DNA of 20,919 nt from a virus. The notes beneath the pieces were generated by a model. It ran no database searches. It saw only the letters and a program-made list of their open reading frames with translations, and was not told where the DNA came from. Shown in pieces: positions 1-6,723 of this stretch (its first letter is position 1; each line of letters begins with the position of its first letter). The position numbers and the translations under genes were made by a program. Location: IMG/VR virus record IMGVR_UViG_3300028810_000014, positions 1-20,919 of that record. One strand, written 5' to 3'.

Positions 1-1497
1 ATTTAACAACGATTCGTAAAGCAATGCATCTACGCTGTCGGGGACTTGCAGGTAAGTGAACATGGTCCCTTGCGGGGAGAGGGCGATCCGGTCACATGCC
101 TGGGTCCAGTTGACCCATGAATTGGTAAGCGAATACCAGACGATGTGTGAAGAGGTAGAGAGGTCGATACCCAGTGAGGCAGCGTCGGGCTGGATAAGCA
201 TCAGACCCAGGCGGTCATGTTTGCGGAACTGGCGCACCGCCTCGTCGCTGTCTGACCGCTCCATGCCGCCCCGGATGGACCACATGGGGATATCCAGGTC
301 ACGTACCATCTCGGTGATGTCGTCAAGATCCATTTTGTACTTGGCCGCGACGATGACCTTCTCATCTTCGTCTCGATCTATGTACTCCTCCACCAACAAC
401 TCCCGAAGCACGTCCAATTTGTCTGTGCCTATTCGGTGATTCTCGGTGACCATTTTCTGTTCAATCTCACCCGTTCGTTTATTTCTCTTCTTCGGTCCGG
501 GCACGCGGATGCCGACGAAACCTCCCGTGATCTGCTGGAGGCGAAGAGTGCAAACGATGGGTATCTGGGCCTCTGCGATCAGGCCTTCCTTGATCTCGGC
601 CATCATGGTGTCTGCCATCTGTTGATATGCCTTGGCCGTTCGGCGAGACAACTTCACCGGGATGATGCGGTCAGGCATCCGATCGGGTAGGTCAAAACAA
701 TCCTCTCGTCTGACAACCATTCCGTCTTTGTGTATGCCTCGATGCAAATCCTTCATGCCACTCTTCTTCGCCCGAACCCACATCGAGAATCCCTCGCGCG
801 ATTTCCACACCCCGATGTGGTTACGGAACTCTTCAGCGGTCGGACCCCATCGCCGGAACCGGTCAGGGTTCACCCACTGCCACTGCATGAAGATGTCATG
901 CGCCCGGTTCTCCTTGGTTACCGGCGTGCCGGTCAACAGGAATCGGTACCGGAAGTCGTCCCGCATGGACACGATCGCCGTGGACGCCTTGCCGGATGGA
1001 GCCTTGATCTTGTGGCCCTCATCGATCACACCAACGGCAGGTGTGTCACCGATCCACTTCCGGATCATGTCTCGTGTCTTGAACCGGCCCGATGTCTTGG
1101 ACCGGCGTCCACTCGGTAAGCGTTTTCCAGGTGTACTGAACGCCTCGAAGTTGACGATCACCACCTGCAAGTCATACGGCGATACCGTCCGGGGTAGTGG
1201 TCGTCTGCGCGCCTTGGCATCCCAGATGATGCACTGCACGGTGTACGGGCAGTGGGCATGGAACTCGTTCACCCATACCCCCATCACCCGGTTGGGCGCG
1301 ATGATGAGAACACGCCGCACGCCGAACTTGGCATGCAGCGCGCCGATGCTATCGATTGTCGTTTTGGTCTTTCCCGTTCTTGGGTCGAACAGGAAAGCCG
1401 CGCCGTGCCCATTCCTGAATTGTTGGAAAGCGTGTCTGATCCCGTCCACCTGGTGCGCGTACGGCTTCGTCTTGAATCGGTAGGTCCGGGCACGCAC
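1..1497 (-). CDS. SNF2-like DEAD/DEAH-box helicase, C-terminus cut by window edge
   Basis: ATP-dependent DNA helicase or translocase of superfamily 2, probably acting in phage DNA replication or recombination. 499 residues are visible and the frame is open at base 1. A Q-motif-like YAHQ lies at 13-16, Walker A in DPRTGKT (38-44), motif II DEGH at 159-162, motif III TGTP at 189-192, and a motif VI region QACDRIALSPQ at 466-476. The start is GTG at 1497: it follows GGAGGGGA at a good distance, it is the only start codon between the upstream in-frame TAG and the Q motif, and the resulting N-terminus fits the family. It overlaps the preceding small gene by 149 nt. In motif VI the second arginine usual in SNF2 proteins is leucine. 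Family assignment is secure; the exact role is inferred. Confidence 0.93.
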   Translation of the reverse strand, partial: MRARTYRFKTKPYAHQVDGIRHAFQQFRNGHGAAFLFDPRTGKTKTTIDSIGALHAKFGVRRVLIIAPNRVMGVWVNEFHAHCPYTVQCIIWDAKARRRPLPRTVSPYDLQVVIVNFEAFSTPGKRLPSGRRSKTSGRFKTRDMIRKWIGDTPAVGVIDEGHKIKAPSGKASTAIVSMRDDFRYRFLLTGTPVTKENRAHDIFMQWQWVNPDRFRRWGPTAEEFRNHIGVWKSREGFSMWVRAKKSGMKDLHRGIHKDGMVVRREDCFDLPDRMPDRIIPVKLSRRTAKAYQQMADTMMAEIKEGLIAEAQIPIVCTLRLQQITGGFVGIRVPGPKKRNKRTGEIEQKMVTENHRIGTDKLDVLRELLVEEYIDRDEDEKVIVAAKYKMDLDDITEMVRDLDIPMWSIRGGMERSDSDEAVRQFRKHDRLGLMLIQPDAASLGIDLSTSSHIVWYSLTNSWVNWTQACDRIALSPQGTMFTYLQVPDSVDALLYESLLN

Positions 1498-1705
1498 GGG
1501 TGTTCCCCTCCATGGTCGTGTGTATCTCGGTGAACAGCGCCAGGATCGCTATCTGGTTGGCTGTCATCACGTGACCCTTCGCGATGACGTTTTGCAAATC
1601 CTCCATGCAAATCTCAACAGCCACCTTGATGGCGACCCACTCCGTGCGATCCAAAGCCACCATGTAGGCGACCCCGGTTGCCGCATCCGGATGTCTGACT
1701 CTCAT
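1349..1705 (-). CDS. Small helical protein overlapping the helicase start
   Basis: A 118-residue protein of unknown function. The first ~67 residues look like a real, largely helical domain (VALDRTEWVAIKVAVEIC, then MTANQIAILALFTEIHTTME). The remaining ~50 residues lie over the start of the helicase gene in another frame and have the composition of a shadow. ATG at 1705 begins 9 nt after the upstream zinc-ribbon gene's stop and is preceded by GATGAGG. It is probably co-transcribed with the helicase. Either the protein simply has a long meaningless tail, or the N-terminal domain is joined to the helicase by a +1 shift near GAGGGGAAC. The sequence cannot decide this. Confidence 0.6.
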   Translation of the reverse strand: MRVRHPDAATGVAYMVALDRTEWVAIKVAVEICMEDLQNVIAKGHVMTANQIAILALFTEIHTTMEGNTRACPDLPIQDEAVRAPGGRDQTRFPTIQEWARRGFPVRPKNGKDQNDNR

Positions 1706-1714
1706 GCCCTGACC

Positions 1715-2152
1715 TCATCCTGTGTATCGGGGCATCGCCGCTCGGCGGATGCCGCAGTAGTAACAACGCCGAGGCGCATCCTCGGTCAACACCGGCATCG
1801 TACGCAGCGCGTGATGCTCGGGCGATCGTTCCCGGAATTCGCTGGGCCTGCGGCACCGTGAGCACCAGTCGTACGTGCTGCGCCAGCGCGCCTCCACCGG
1901 GGGTGGAAAGAACACCCGGCGCGACACCAAGGCAACGTCGCGGTACCGATCGGTGTTGCGGTAAACCTGGATCACTTTGTCCCACGCGAGGGTGTACGAC
2001 TGGAACGTCTTCCTCCCCCATTTTCCCTCGTGGTCGGTTGCCCACACCATCCATGGCTCACCCCATTCCAGGGTGCGCGGGATGGTCGGCCGCGTTTTGT
2101 AGTACGAACGCATGACCGCATCGGCCAGCAGTTCATGGATGGTCGGTGGCAC
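1715..2152 (-). CDS. Zinc-ribbon protein, function unknown
   Basis: 145 residues. GTG start at 2152 is preceded by GAGGAGAA at 6 nt and is the first gene of the leftward operon. Two CxxC pairs, WCSRC near 92-96 and RCYYC near 129-133, about 35 residues apart, make a zinc ribbon likely. The N-terminal half is rich in W, R and Y and has no motif I recognise. The position ahead of a helicase suggests a nucleic-acid-binding role, perhaps an accessory replication protein, but no nuclease motif such as HNH is visible. The stop lies 9 nt before the next gene. Confidence 0.8.
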   Translation of the reverse strand: MPPTIHELLADAVMRSYYKTRPTIPRTLEWGEPWMVWATDHEGKWGRKTFQSYTLAWDKVIQVYRNTDRYRDVALVSRRVFFPPPVEARWRSTYDWCSRCRRPSEFRERSPEHHALRTMPVLTEDAPRRCYYCGIRRAAMPRYTG

Positions 2153-2233
2153 GGTGAATTCTCCTCGGGGGCATCACGGTTGATGTGCCGGGACGATACA
2201 CCAAAGCCCGGAGCCGGGGTATATAGTGGCCCG
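2153..2233. promoter_or_regulatory. Divergent promoter region with TATATA element
   Basis: This 81-bp gap separates the leftward helicase operon from the rightward RHH/primase operon, so it must carry promoters for both or lie downstream of them. TATATA at 2220-2225 reads the same on both strands. On the plus strand it is placed as a -10 box so that transcription would begin at about the ATG (2234), which would make the RHH message leaderless. No convincing -35 is seen on the plus strand. The leftward gene has a clear ribosome binding site (GAGGAGAA). Confidence 0.45.
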
Positions 2234-2434
2234 ATGCCAACCAACAACGTGGCACCGATCACCAGCACACCCACGACGACTTGCCTCAAAGTGGACAGTG
2301 TTGAGTGGAAGGTGTTTGTGGTTCTCATGAGAGAACAGGGCCGGTCCGCCAGCGACGCGGTAAGACAAATGGTCCGTGACACGGTGAACGAGCACAACAG
2401 GGGGCGTCAGCATGCCGGTCAACCACGAGGGTGA
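2234..2434 (+). CDS. Ribbon-helix-helix (Arc/CopG-like) DNA-binding protein
   Basis: A 66-residue protein with the layout of an RHH regulator: a flexible Thr-rich N-terminus, a candidate beta strand TTTCLKVD (14-21), helix A VEWKVFVVLMREQG (23-36), the Gly-Arg-Ser-Ala-Ser turn (36-40) and helix B SDAVRQMVRDTVNEH (40-54). RHH proteins bind short operators as dimers with the paired strands in the major groove. No Shine-Dalgarno precedes ATG 2234, and a TATATA box sits 8 nt upstream, so translation may be leaderless. It overlaps the primase start by 23 nt, which suggests translational coupling and control of the replication genes. Autoregulation is inferred. Confidence 0.75.
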   Translation: MPTNNVAPITSTPTTTCLKVDSVEWKVFVVLMREQGRSASDAVRQMVRDTVNEHNRGRQHAGQPRG

Positions 2435-4544
2435 ATCCTTCCTTGATGTGATCTACGGACGCAATAGGGGATTTGTGGCGGTAGCGGCCAAGAACGGTCC
2501 GGGGGGCGCGTGGTCCGAGCAAGTGTTCTCATGGCCGGACGACCAGTCTATCGTCATGGATTGGGCATCGGCCAACTCTGACGGTGACGTGTTCATATGC
2601 CCAGCACTCCGGCGCAGTCGAGGACGTATCAAAGGCGACGGTGCACACCTCGAATGGTTGTGGGCCGACGTCGACTACCAAGACGTGCCCGATGATAAGC
2701 GGGACCTTGTCCACCAGCGCATCGAAAAACTGGCAACCATGCTGGTCAAGTCAGGCACCGGTGACAACGTCCATGTGTACGTCAAGCTCAAGCAACCCGC
2801 CACGCTGGATGTGTGGCCACGACTGAACGCCGGGCTGCGTGCGTACCTCTACGCCGACGCCAAGCACACCGACAACGCCTTGCTCCGCCTGCCGGGGACC
2901 ATCAACCACAAGCCCGGGGGTAAGCGCGTCCATATCCTCATCCCCCATAACGGCAAAACCGCCAAGGCCACCAAATTGCTGGAGCACCCGGTATGGCGTG
3001 ACGTCGTCATCACCGATGAGCGCGGCGTGAACGATGGCGCGTTCGACACGGTTGACGTCTCTGGCCTCATGCGTGGTGAGACCAAACGTCTGGTCACCAT
3101 GGACGCCGACGAAGCACGCGCCCGATATGGCACCCGGCACGGCGCGGTATACCAAGTAGCCGCACGATTGAGCAAGCGCGGTTTCACCGCCGATCAAATC
3201 CACTCCCTCATGGCCGCATTCCCGGCAGGTGTGGACAAGGAAGAATCCGAGCGAGGGTATTCGCTGCACGTCGACATAGCCCGGTGCTTGTCTGCCAACC
3301 CCACGGTTGAATCTCTCGAGATCGTGGACGACGTCATGGACTCCCTCGAAGAGGTTCCTGATGATGAGCCCGACGATTCACTGCTCATTGCCGCACGTAA
3401 GCGCATGCGTTCCATGGATGTGGAAACCCTAGCCCGACAGATGTTCAGCCAACGGGCGTTCACACCACCCCCCGACGAAGTGTCATACCGGTGGTCCGTG
3501 CATGCCAACACCCCCCGCCCGCCCGTTCAGTTCGCTGTTGACGGCATCGCAGCGGTCGGGCAGAACGTCACCATCACCGGCCAATACAAAGCCGGTAAAA
3601 CGATGTTCGGGATCAACCTCATCAGGTCCCTGGTTGATGGCGAGCCGTTCCTGGGAGAATTCAAAGTACCCCGCATGACCGGCGACGCGGCAGTTGGTTT
3701 CTGGTCCTTGGAAATGGCCAGCAGCGACCTCGACGAGTACATTGACCCCATCGGCCTGGAGTCAGGTCACCGCCTGGTGGTGTTGAGTGGCCGGGGATAC
3801 GGCATCAACTTGCTGACCGACGTGGGCAAGGCGTGGACCATTAACTGGCTGCGGGACCAGGGCGTATCTACCTGGGTCGTGGACTCACACGCCCGTATAT
3901 GCCGCATGGCGGGTGTGGACGAAAACGACAACGGGCAAGTTCTTGATTTGTTGCACCGGTTCGATGAGATCAAGGAACAAGCCGGTATCGGCGAGTTGTA
4001 TTACCTCGCGCACACTGGCCGGGGCGAGATGATGGAGGGCAGGGAGAGGGCGCGTGGGGCCACGGTGCTGGACGACTGGGCAGACGTTAGGTGGGTACTC
4101 ACGCGTGATGGAACCATGCGGTTCTTGGCCGTGGAGGGTCGAAGGGTCAAGGATTTGACCGCGACCAGCCTGATTTTTGACAAGGAAACTGGCCGCATGA
4201 CGTTGGGTACGACCGACAAATTCGGCGCGAAAAACGACGGTTTGATTGACCTGATTTCGGCTCTTGTATTGGCCTCTCCGGGTGATTTGAACAAAACGAA
4301 TTTGAAAAAACGGGTCGCGGAAGTGGCCCCAGAAGGCATGAAAAACGCCGTGATGATTACCGACGCAATCGCGGAAGCCATCGAATGCGGGTTCATAAAA
4401 CAACGTAAAATCAATGCTCAAGAGGTGCGTTTTTGGCCCGTGTTGGGTGGTGTGGTACTCGGTCGGGAGACCGATAAGGACCGCGCGATGATGGCGAAAA
4501 TGCGTAAAAGACGTGAACGGAAAAACCGGCACGATGATGCGTAG
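2412..4544 (+). CDS. Primase-polymerase fused to RepA-type ATPase/helicase
   Basis: 710 residues, a replication initiator-type enzyme with two modules. The N-terminal archaeo-eukaryotic primase (PrimPol) module shows the catalytic pair in WADVDY (D86, D88), SGTGDNVHVY at 114-123 and RLPGTINHKPG from 159. The central RecA-like ATPase has Walker A GQYKAGKT at 390-397, a Walker B-like strand ending at D491 (TWVVDSH) and an HTGRG sensor-like segment, resembling RepA/AAA_25 ATPases. The last ~130 residues look like a winged helix followed by a very basic tail. GGGGG lies ahead of ATG 2412. It should prime and unwind phage DNA at the origin. The family call is firm; the helicase polarity is unknown. 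Confidence 0.92.
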   Translation: MPVNHEGESFLDVIYGRNRGFVAVAAKNGPGGAWSEQVFSWPDDQSIVMDWASANSDGDVFICPALRRSRGRIKGDGAHLEWLWADVDYQDVPDDKRDLVHQRIEKLATMLVKSGTGDNVHVYVKLKQPATLDVWPRLNAGLRAYLYADAKHTDNALLRLPGTINHKPGGKRVHILIPHNGKTAKATKLLEHPVWRDVVITDERGVNDGAFDTVDVSGLMRGETKRLVTMDADEARARYGTRHGAVYQVAARLSKRGFTADQIHSLMAAFPAGVDKEESERGYSLHVDIARCLSANPTVESLEIVDDVMDSLEEVPDDEPDDSLLIAARKRMRSMDVETLARQMFSQRAFTPPPDEVSYRWSVHANTPRPPVQFAVDGIAAVGQNVTITGQYKAGKTMFGINLIRSLVDGEPFLGEFKVPRMTGDAAVGFWSLEMASSDLDEYIDPIGLESGHRLVVLSGRGYGINLLTDVGKAWTINWLRDQGVSTWVVDSHARICRMAGVDENDNGQVLDLLHRFDEIKEQAGIGELYYLAHTGRGEMMEGRERARGATVLDDWADVRWVLTRDGTMRFLAVEGRRVKDLTATSLIFDKETGRMTLGTTDKFGAKNDGLIDLISALVLASPGDLNKTNLKKRVAEVAPEGMKNAVMITDAIAEAIECGFIKQRKINAQEVRFWPVLGGVVLGRETDKDRAMMAKMRKRRERKNRHDDA

Positions 4545-4559
4545 GAGGCGGGTAACCGG

Positions 4560-4628
4560 AACCGTGCTTATTACCTAAGCACGGCGAAGGAAGCACGGTT
4601 CATATGGCTATCCAGGCCAACCGTGCTT
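4560..4628. repeat. Four-copy inverted arm repeat forming two hairpins
   Basis: The arm AACCGTGCTT occurs at 4560-4569 and 4619-4628; its complement AAGCACGG occurs at 4577-4584 and, extended to AAGCACGGTT, at 4591-4600. Arms 1 and 2 give a perfect 9-bp stem with a 5-nt loop (4562-4570 with 4576-4584). Arms 3 and 4 give a perfect 10-bp stem with an 18-nt loop. Because all arms share one core, arms 2 and 3 could also compete for the same partners. This is suitable for a cruciform, an iteron/operator array or alternative RNA folds. Confidence 0.85.
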
Positions 4629-4633
4629 GAAAT

Positions 4634-4662
4634 GGGGTAACCCCCCCCCATGGGGGGTCCCC
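4634..4662. repeat. C9/G6 tract with hairpin potential
   Basis: GGGG, then nine Cs (4641-4649), AT, six Gs (4652-4657), T and CCCC (4659-4662). Six C:G pairs can form around a CAT loop, flanked by an outer GGGG/CCCC pairing. No T tract follows, so it is not a classical intrinsic terminator, but with the preceding hairpins it could stop or pause polymerase. The 9-base homopolymer is also a likely site of length error or slippage. Confidence 0.6.
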
Positions 4663-4780
4663 AATTAAGCGCGGTGGCATGGAGCCATGATTGCGGGTTG
4701 AAAGAGATAAAAAACGTGGTCGGTTGGTTCGGGTGCGGATGTCGAGGAGTGGTTATGCGGGACGGCTCGTTCTGGATGCT

Positions 4781-4823
4781 GGGAGGGGGATCTGGGGGTG
4801 AATGGCGACGGGTGGGGGTTGGG
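4781..4823 (+). other. G-quadruplex-prone G runs
   Basis: Runs of three to five G on the plus strand: 4781-4783, 4785-4789, 4794-4798, 4810-4812, 4814-4818 and 4821-4823. Spacers are mostly 1-4 nt, with one longer gap. Any four neighbouring runs satisfy the usual G-quadruplex pattern. It lies in the non-coding stretch downstream of the primase gene. Confidence 0.55.
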
Positions 4824-5023
4824 TGTGGATTGAGGAGCGCGGGAAAGGGGTCTGTAAGACACGCTGCGGGGTTGGGAGGCGGTTTTGTGGGGCCGTACCG
4901 GGGTGGCGGGGTGTTAAGGTCGCAGCGGGCAAATGCGGGGTTAGGTTAAGAGAACGGGAAGTCTGACTCTATTTGGTCTTACGTAGGTAGGAAATGGCCT
5001 TATCTCTCACAAGGGAAAACGTG

Positions 5024-5101
5024 ATGAAAATTGGTGGACTGCCCTATTCGAAACGAGCGGGAGACCTGGCTGAAAACGCCGGACGGACGGAGAAGATATA
5101 A
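5024..5101 (+). CDS. 25-residue small protein
   Basis: ATG at 5024 follows AAGGGAAAACGTG, and the stop TAA shares its last base with the ATG of the next gene, typical of translational coupling. The product is hydrophilic, with basic residues K10, R11, R21 and K24, and no recognised motif. It is the first gene after the non-coding region and may act mainly as a leader peptide. Support is only the binding site and the tight junction. Confidence 0.5.
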   Translation: MKIGGLPYSKRAGDLAENAGRTEKI

Positions 5102-5322
5102 TGATGGACATGGATGAGTCTTCTGACGAACGCGACGAGGAAACACCACGTCGTGTTCTGTCCGACTGGGCGCACTTGCCTGGCGGGTATCACGAGGAAC
5201 GACCACCCGATCCCTGCGGCTGTATCTGGTGCGTCGGGAACAGAACACGGCAAAGTGCTGCGACGTTCGTCGCGGCAAATCAAGATTGGCGAGAATACGC
5301 CAAGGGATGGAGCGGACTGTGA
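5101..5322 (+). CDS. Small acidic/Cys-containing protein, unknown
   Basis: 73 residues starting with tandem Met codons. GGACGGAG precedes the start, which overlaps the upstream stop by one base. The N-terminus is very acidic (MDESSDERDEE), the middle has a Cys cluster DPCGCIWC (near 38-45), and the C-terminus is WREYAKGWSGL. The three closely spaced cysteines could bind metal. No family recognised. The stop overlaps the GTG start of the next gene in GTGA. Confidence 0.7.
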   Translation: MMDMDESSDERDEETPRRVLSDWAHLPGGYHEERPPDPCGCIWCVGNRTRQSAATFVAANQDWREYAKGWSGL

Positions 5323-5741
5323 GTACTGCGTTTGTGCCGGGATGGCGCACAGCGGGTGAGGACACGCGCGACCCGTCGATCGGGTCGGGACGGCTGGAGG
5401 GCGAATTCGACGAAACCGCGCTGCGGATCGTTCTCGAGTTCGCGGAGGACACGGACGGGGGTGTGGACCGCTGGATCTTCCAGCTGCCGGGCGACATCGG
5501 CCTCAATCTCTGGGAGTGGAACCCCAATGGCGAGGTTCGGGCTTTCGACGCGGCTGACAACAACAAGCTGTATCGCGGCCTGGCGATGCTCGACCGCATG
5601 GGGGGCGCACTCATTTGCATAACCAATGAGGACACCAAGGAGTGGTCCGCCGAATACCCGTTCACCTTCACGGCGGGATGCTCGGCGTATATCCTCTTCG
5701 TTCCCCGGGGGCAGGCCATCCCGAACATCATCGGGGAGTAG
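5319..5741 (+). CDS. 140-residue conserved-looking protein, unknown
   Basis: GTG start in a GTGA overlap with the preceding stop, with GGATGGAG upstream. The product is acidic and soluble, with alternating hydrophobic stretches suggesting beta structure (RIVLEFAED, WIFQLPGDIGLNLWEW, GALICITNED, SAYILFVPRG). I do not recognise it. It starts a tight cluster with the micro-membrane protein that follows 2 nt later. Confidence 0.78.
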   Translation: MSTAFVPGWRTAGEDTRDPSIGSGRLEGEFDETALRIVLEFAEDTDGGVDRWIFQLPGDIGLNLWEWNPNGEVRAFDAADNNKLYRGLAMLDRMGGALICITNEDTKEWSAEYPFTFTAGCSAYILFVPRGQAIPNIIGE

Positions 5742-5743
5742 CC

Positions 5744-5839
5744 ATGCCGTATAGAAACGCCATGTTCTGGGTGGCCGTGTTCATCGGTTGTGTGTTGCTG
5801 GTGTGTGCCGGAGTCGGCCTCCTGCGGATGCCGGGCTGA
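5744..5839 (+). CDS. Single-membrane-segment micro-protein (31 aa)
   Basis: GGGGAG precedes ATG 5744, two bases after the previous stop. Residues 7-26 are a hydrophobic helix, with R4 before it and R28 after it. The stretch AMFWVAVFIG resembles AMFWIGLILG in the 30-residue protein at 11666 and FVFWCIAVLIG in the protein at 9808, so these may be paralogues. The stop overlaps the next start by one base. Confidence 0.72.
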   Translation: MPYRNAMFWVAVFIGCVLLVCAGVGLLRMPG

Positions 5840-6096
5840 TGAACGAGGACATGGGGGGCGATCTCGGGCCGCAGCCGTGTCAACCGATAGGCTGCGATAA
5901 CGGGTTTCATCTCGTGGGGTGTATCTTCGCCGATCCACCTCCCATCACCAGTTGGTGGACGATCTCGGGTCAGGCCCTCATGGATGCGCTCCGGCGCGTG
6001 CAGGCGGGGGATTCTCCCGACATCGTGTATCTCGAGTTGAGCGCGAACAGCGAGACGGAGGATTACCGCGATGGCGGAGGCCATGGATCGGGCTGA
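5839..6096 (+). CDS. 85-residue protein, unknown
   Basis: ATG 5839 overlaps the upstream TGA in TGATG; the ribosome site (GGATG) is weak, so re-initiation is likely. Cysteines at 14, 19 and 28 sit in the N-terminal third (QPCQPIGCDNGFHLVGC). The middle holds TSWWTISGQALMDALRRVQAG, then an acidic section and a Gly/His tail. The small size and three cysteines might indicate metal binding. No family recognised. Confidence 0.68.
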   Translation: MNEDMGGDLGPQPCQPIGCDNGFHLVGCIFADPPPITSWWTISGQALMDALRRVQAGDSPDIVYLELSANSETEDYRDGGGHGSG

Positions 6097-6238
6097 ACGA
6101 GACCTGATCGTGTGCGGCCATGGTCTAACTCGTGAAGATGTCACGATCGTGGGACATTGGCACAGATGGTTGTGGGGAGCGCGTGATGTTTGGGACGATG
6201 AAGGTAACGATGTCGTCCGGATCAACCAAGGAGAGTAA
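6071..6238 (+). CDS. 55-residue protein, unknown
   Basis: ATG 6071 follows ACGGAGGATTACCGCG and overlaps the previous gene by 26 nt. The TAA stop shares its last base with the next ATG (TAATG). The product is rich in charged residues and tryptophan (VGHWHRWLWGARDVWDDEGND) and ends in the codons that also form the next gene's perfect Shine-Dalgarno. Presumably cytoplasmic. No family recognised. An internal ATG at 6083 is a less likely start. Confidence 0.65.
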   Translation: MAEAMDRAERDLIVCGHGLTREDVTIVGHWHRWLWGARDVWDDEGNDVVRINQGE

Positions 6239-6654
6239 TGAGCGTCAAGTCACGCACCATACTGCCCACCATCGTGGTGGTCGGCCTTCTCATCGGGGGG
6301 TTCCAACTCCTCGGCCCCAAGAAGGCGGGTACGGGCAAGGACGATCGGATGGTGGGTGTGTACGGAGTATGGGAACCATCACCGTACCGCGATGGCGTCG
6401 CGGTGGTGGTGTCGATTGCCGGTAAGGCCAAGGTGGACACCACGGCTACCACTGCGCCGTTCACCCGCACGTTCGCGGCGAAGGTGGGGGATGAGGTCAT
6501 CATTACCTTGACCTTCAAGTCCGGGTTGGGCACCAAGAACTTCCAAGGCGTGCTGGGTTGCTCTATCACGTCGAATGGTCTGGAAGAGACCCACGATTAC
6601 AACCAGCGCGCGACCCTCGGTAACCCGCTGCGTTGTGCCGTGGTCTTGACGTAA
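6238..6654 (+). CDS. MmpS-like anchored/secreted protein
   Basis: 138 residues. AAGGAGAGTA precedes ATG 6238, in a TAATG junction. An N-terminal membrane segment (about 8-25, after S-V-K-S-R) anchors a ~110-residue beta-rich outer domain. The domain carries GCSITSNG with C108 and a second cysteine C133 near the C-terminus, the arrangement seen in MmpS-type small membrane-associated proteins of actinobacteria, where the cysteines form a disulfide. The MmpS resemblance is a pattern match by eye and is tentative. The outer domain would face the cell envelope. A strong hairpin terminator follows. Confidence 0.78.
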   Translation: MSVKSRTILPTIVVVGLLIGGFQLLGPKKAGTGKDDRMVGVYGVWEPSPYRDGVAVVVSIAGKAKVDTTATTAPFTRTFAAKVGDEVIITLTFKSGLGTKNFQGVLGCSITSNGLEETHDYNQRATLGNPLRCAVVLT

Positions 6655-6670
6655 CAACGTCGCACGCCTG

Positions 6671-6702
6671 CCCCCGCCGGTTGTACCGTTGGCTGGCGGG
6701 GG
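6671..6702 (+). terminator. Hairpin terminator after the MmpS-like gene
   Basis: CCCCCGCC (6671-6678) pairs perfectly with GGCGGGGG (6695-6702) across a 16-nt loop that can itself pair GGT with ACC; TTCGTCGTT follows. It begins 16 nt after the stop and ends 21 nt before the next start, so it divides the gene train. T-rich tails are often weak in GC-rich actinobacterial terminators. Confidence 0.7.
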
Positions 6703-6723
6703 TTCGTCGTTAGGGAGGAAGAA

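Larger units (their letters stand above)
4545..5023. other. Large non-coding region, candidate origin or control region
   Basis: 479 bases without a believable gene, right after the primase. In order: a four-arm repeat with two hairpins (4560-4628), a C9...G6 tract (4634-4662), a plus-strand G-rich segment (about 4690-4960) with a quadruplex-type run, and TGCGGGGTT twice (4865-4873, 4934-4942) plus a related TGCGGGTTG at 4692. The next gene starts at 5024. Placement beside a primase/helicase and the density of repeats fit a replication origin. Alternatives are a transcription termination/re-start site or an untranslated RNA. Confidence 0.5.

Noticed and set aside
632-1483. 283-codon plus-strand frame
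   Set aside because: Antisense to the helicase, whose motifs are clear; the frame's product shows no recognisable motif.
4665-4862. 65-codon minus-strand frame opposite the G-rich region
   Set aside because: Product is a Pro/Ser/His low-complexity string explained by the G runs of the opposite strand; no binding site.
4650-4949. 99-codon plus-strand frame in the G-rich region
   Set aside because: Composition is dominated by Gly, Arg and Val from G runs, it starts inside the C/G tract, no ribosome binding site is seen, and it is surrounded by repeats.
5000-5938. 312-codon minus-strand frame
   Set aside because: Opposite to the coupled plus-strand genes from 5024 to 5839; Arg/Ser-rich composition typical of a shadow.
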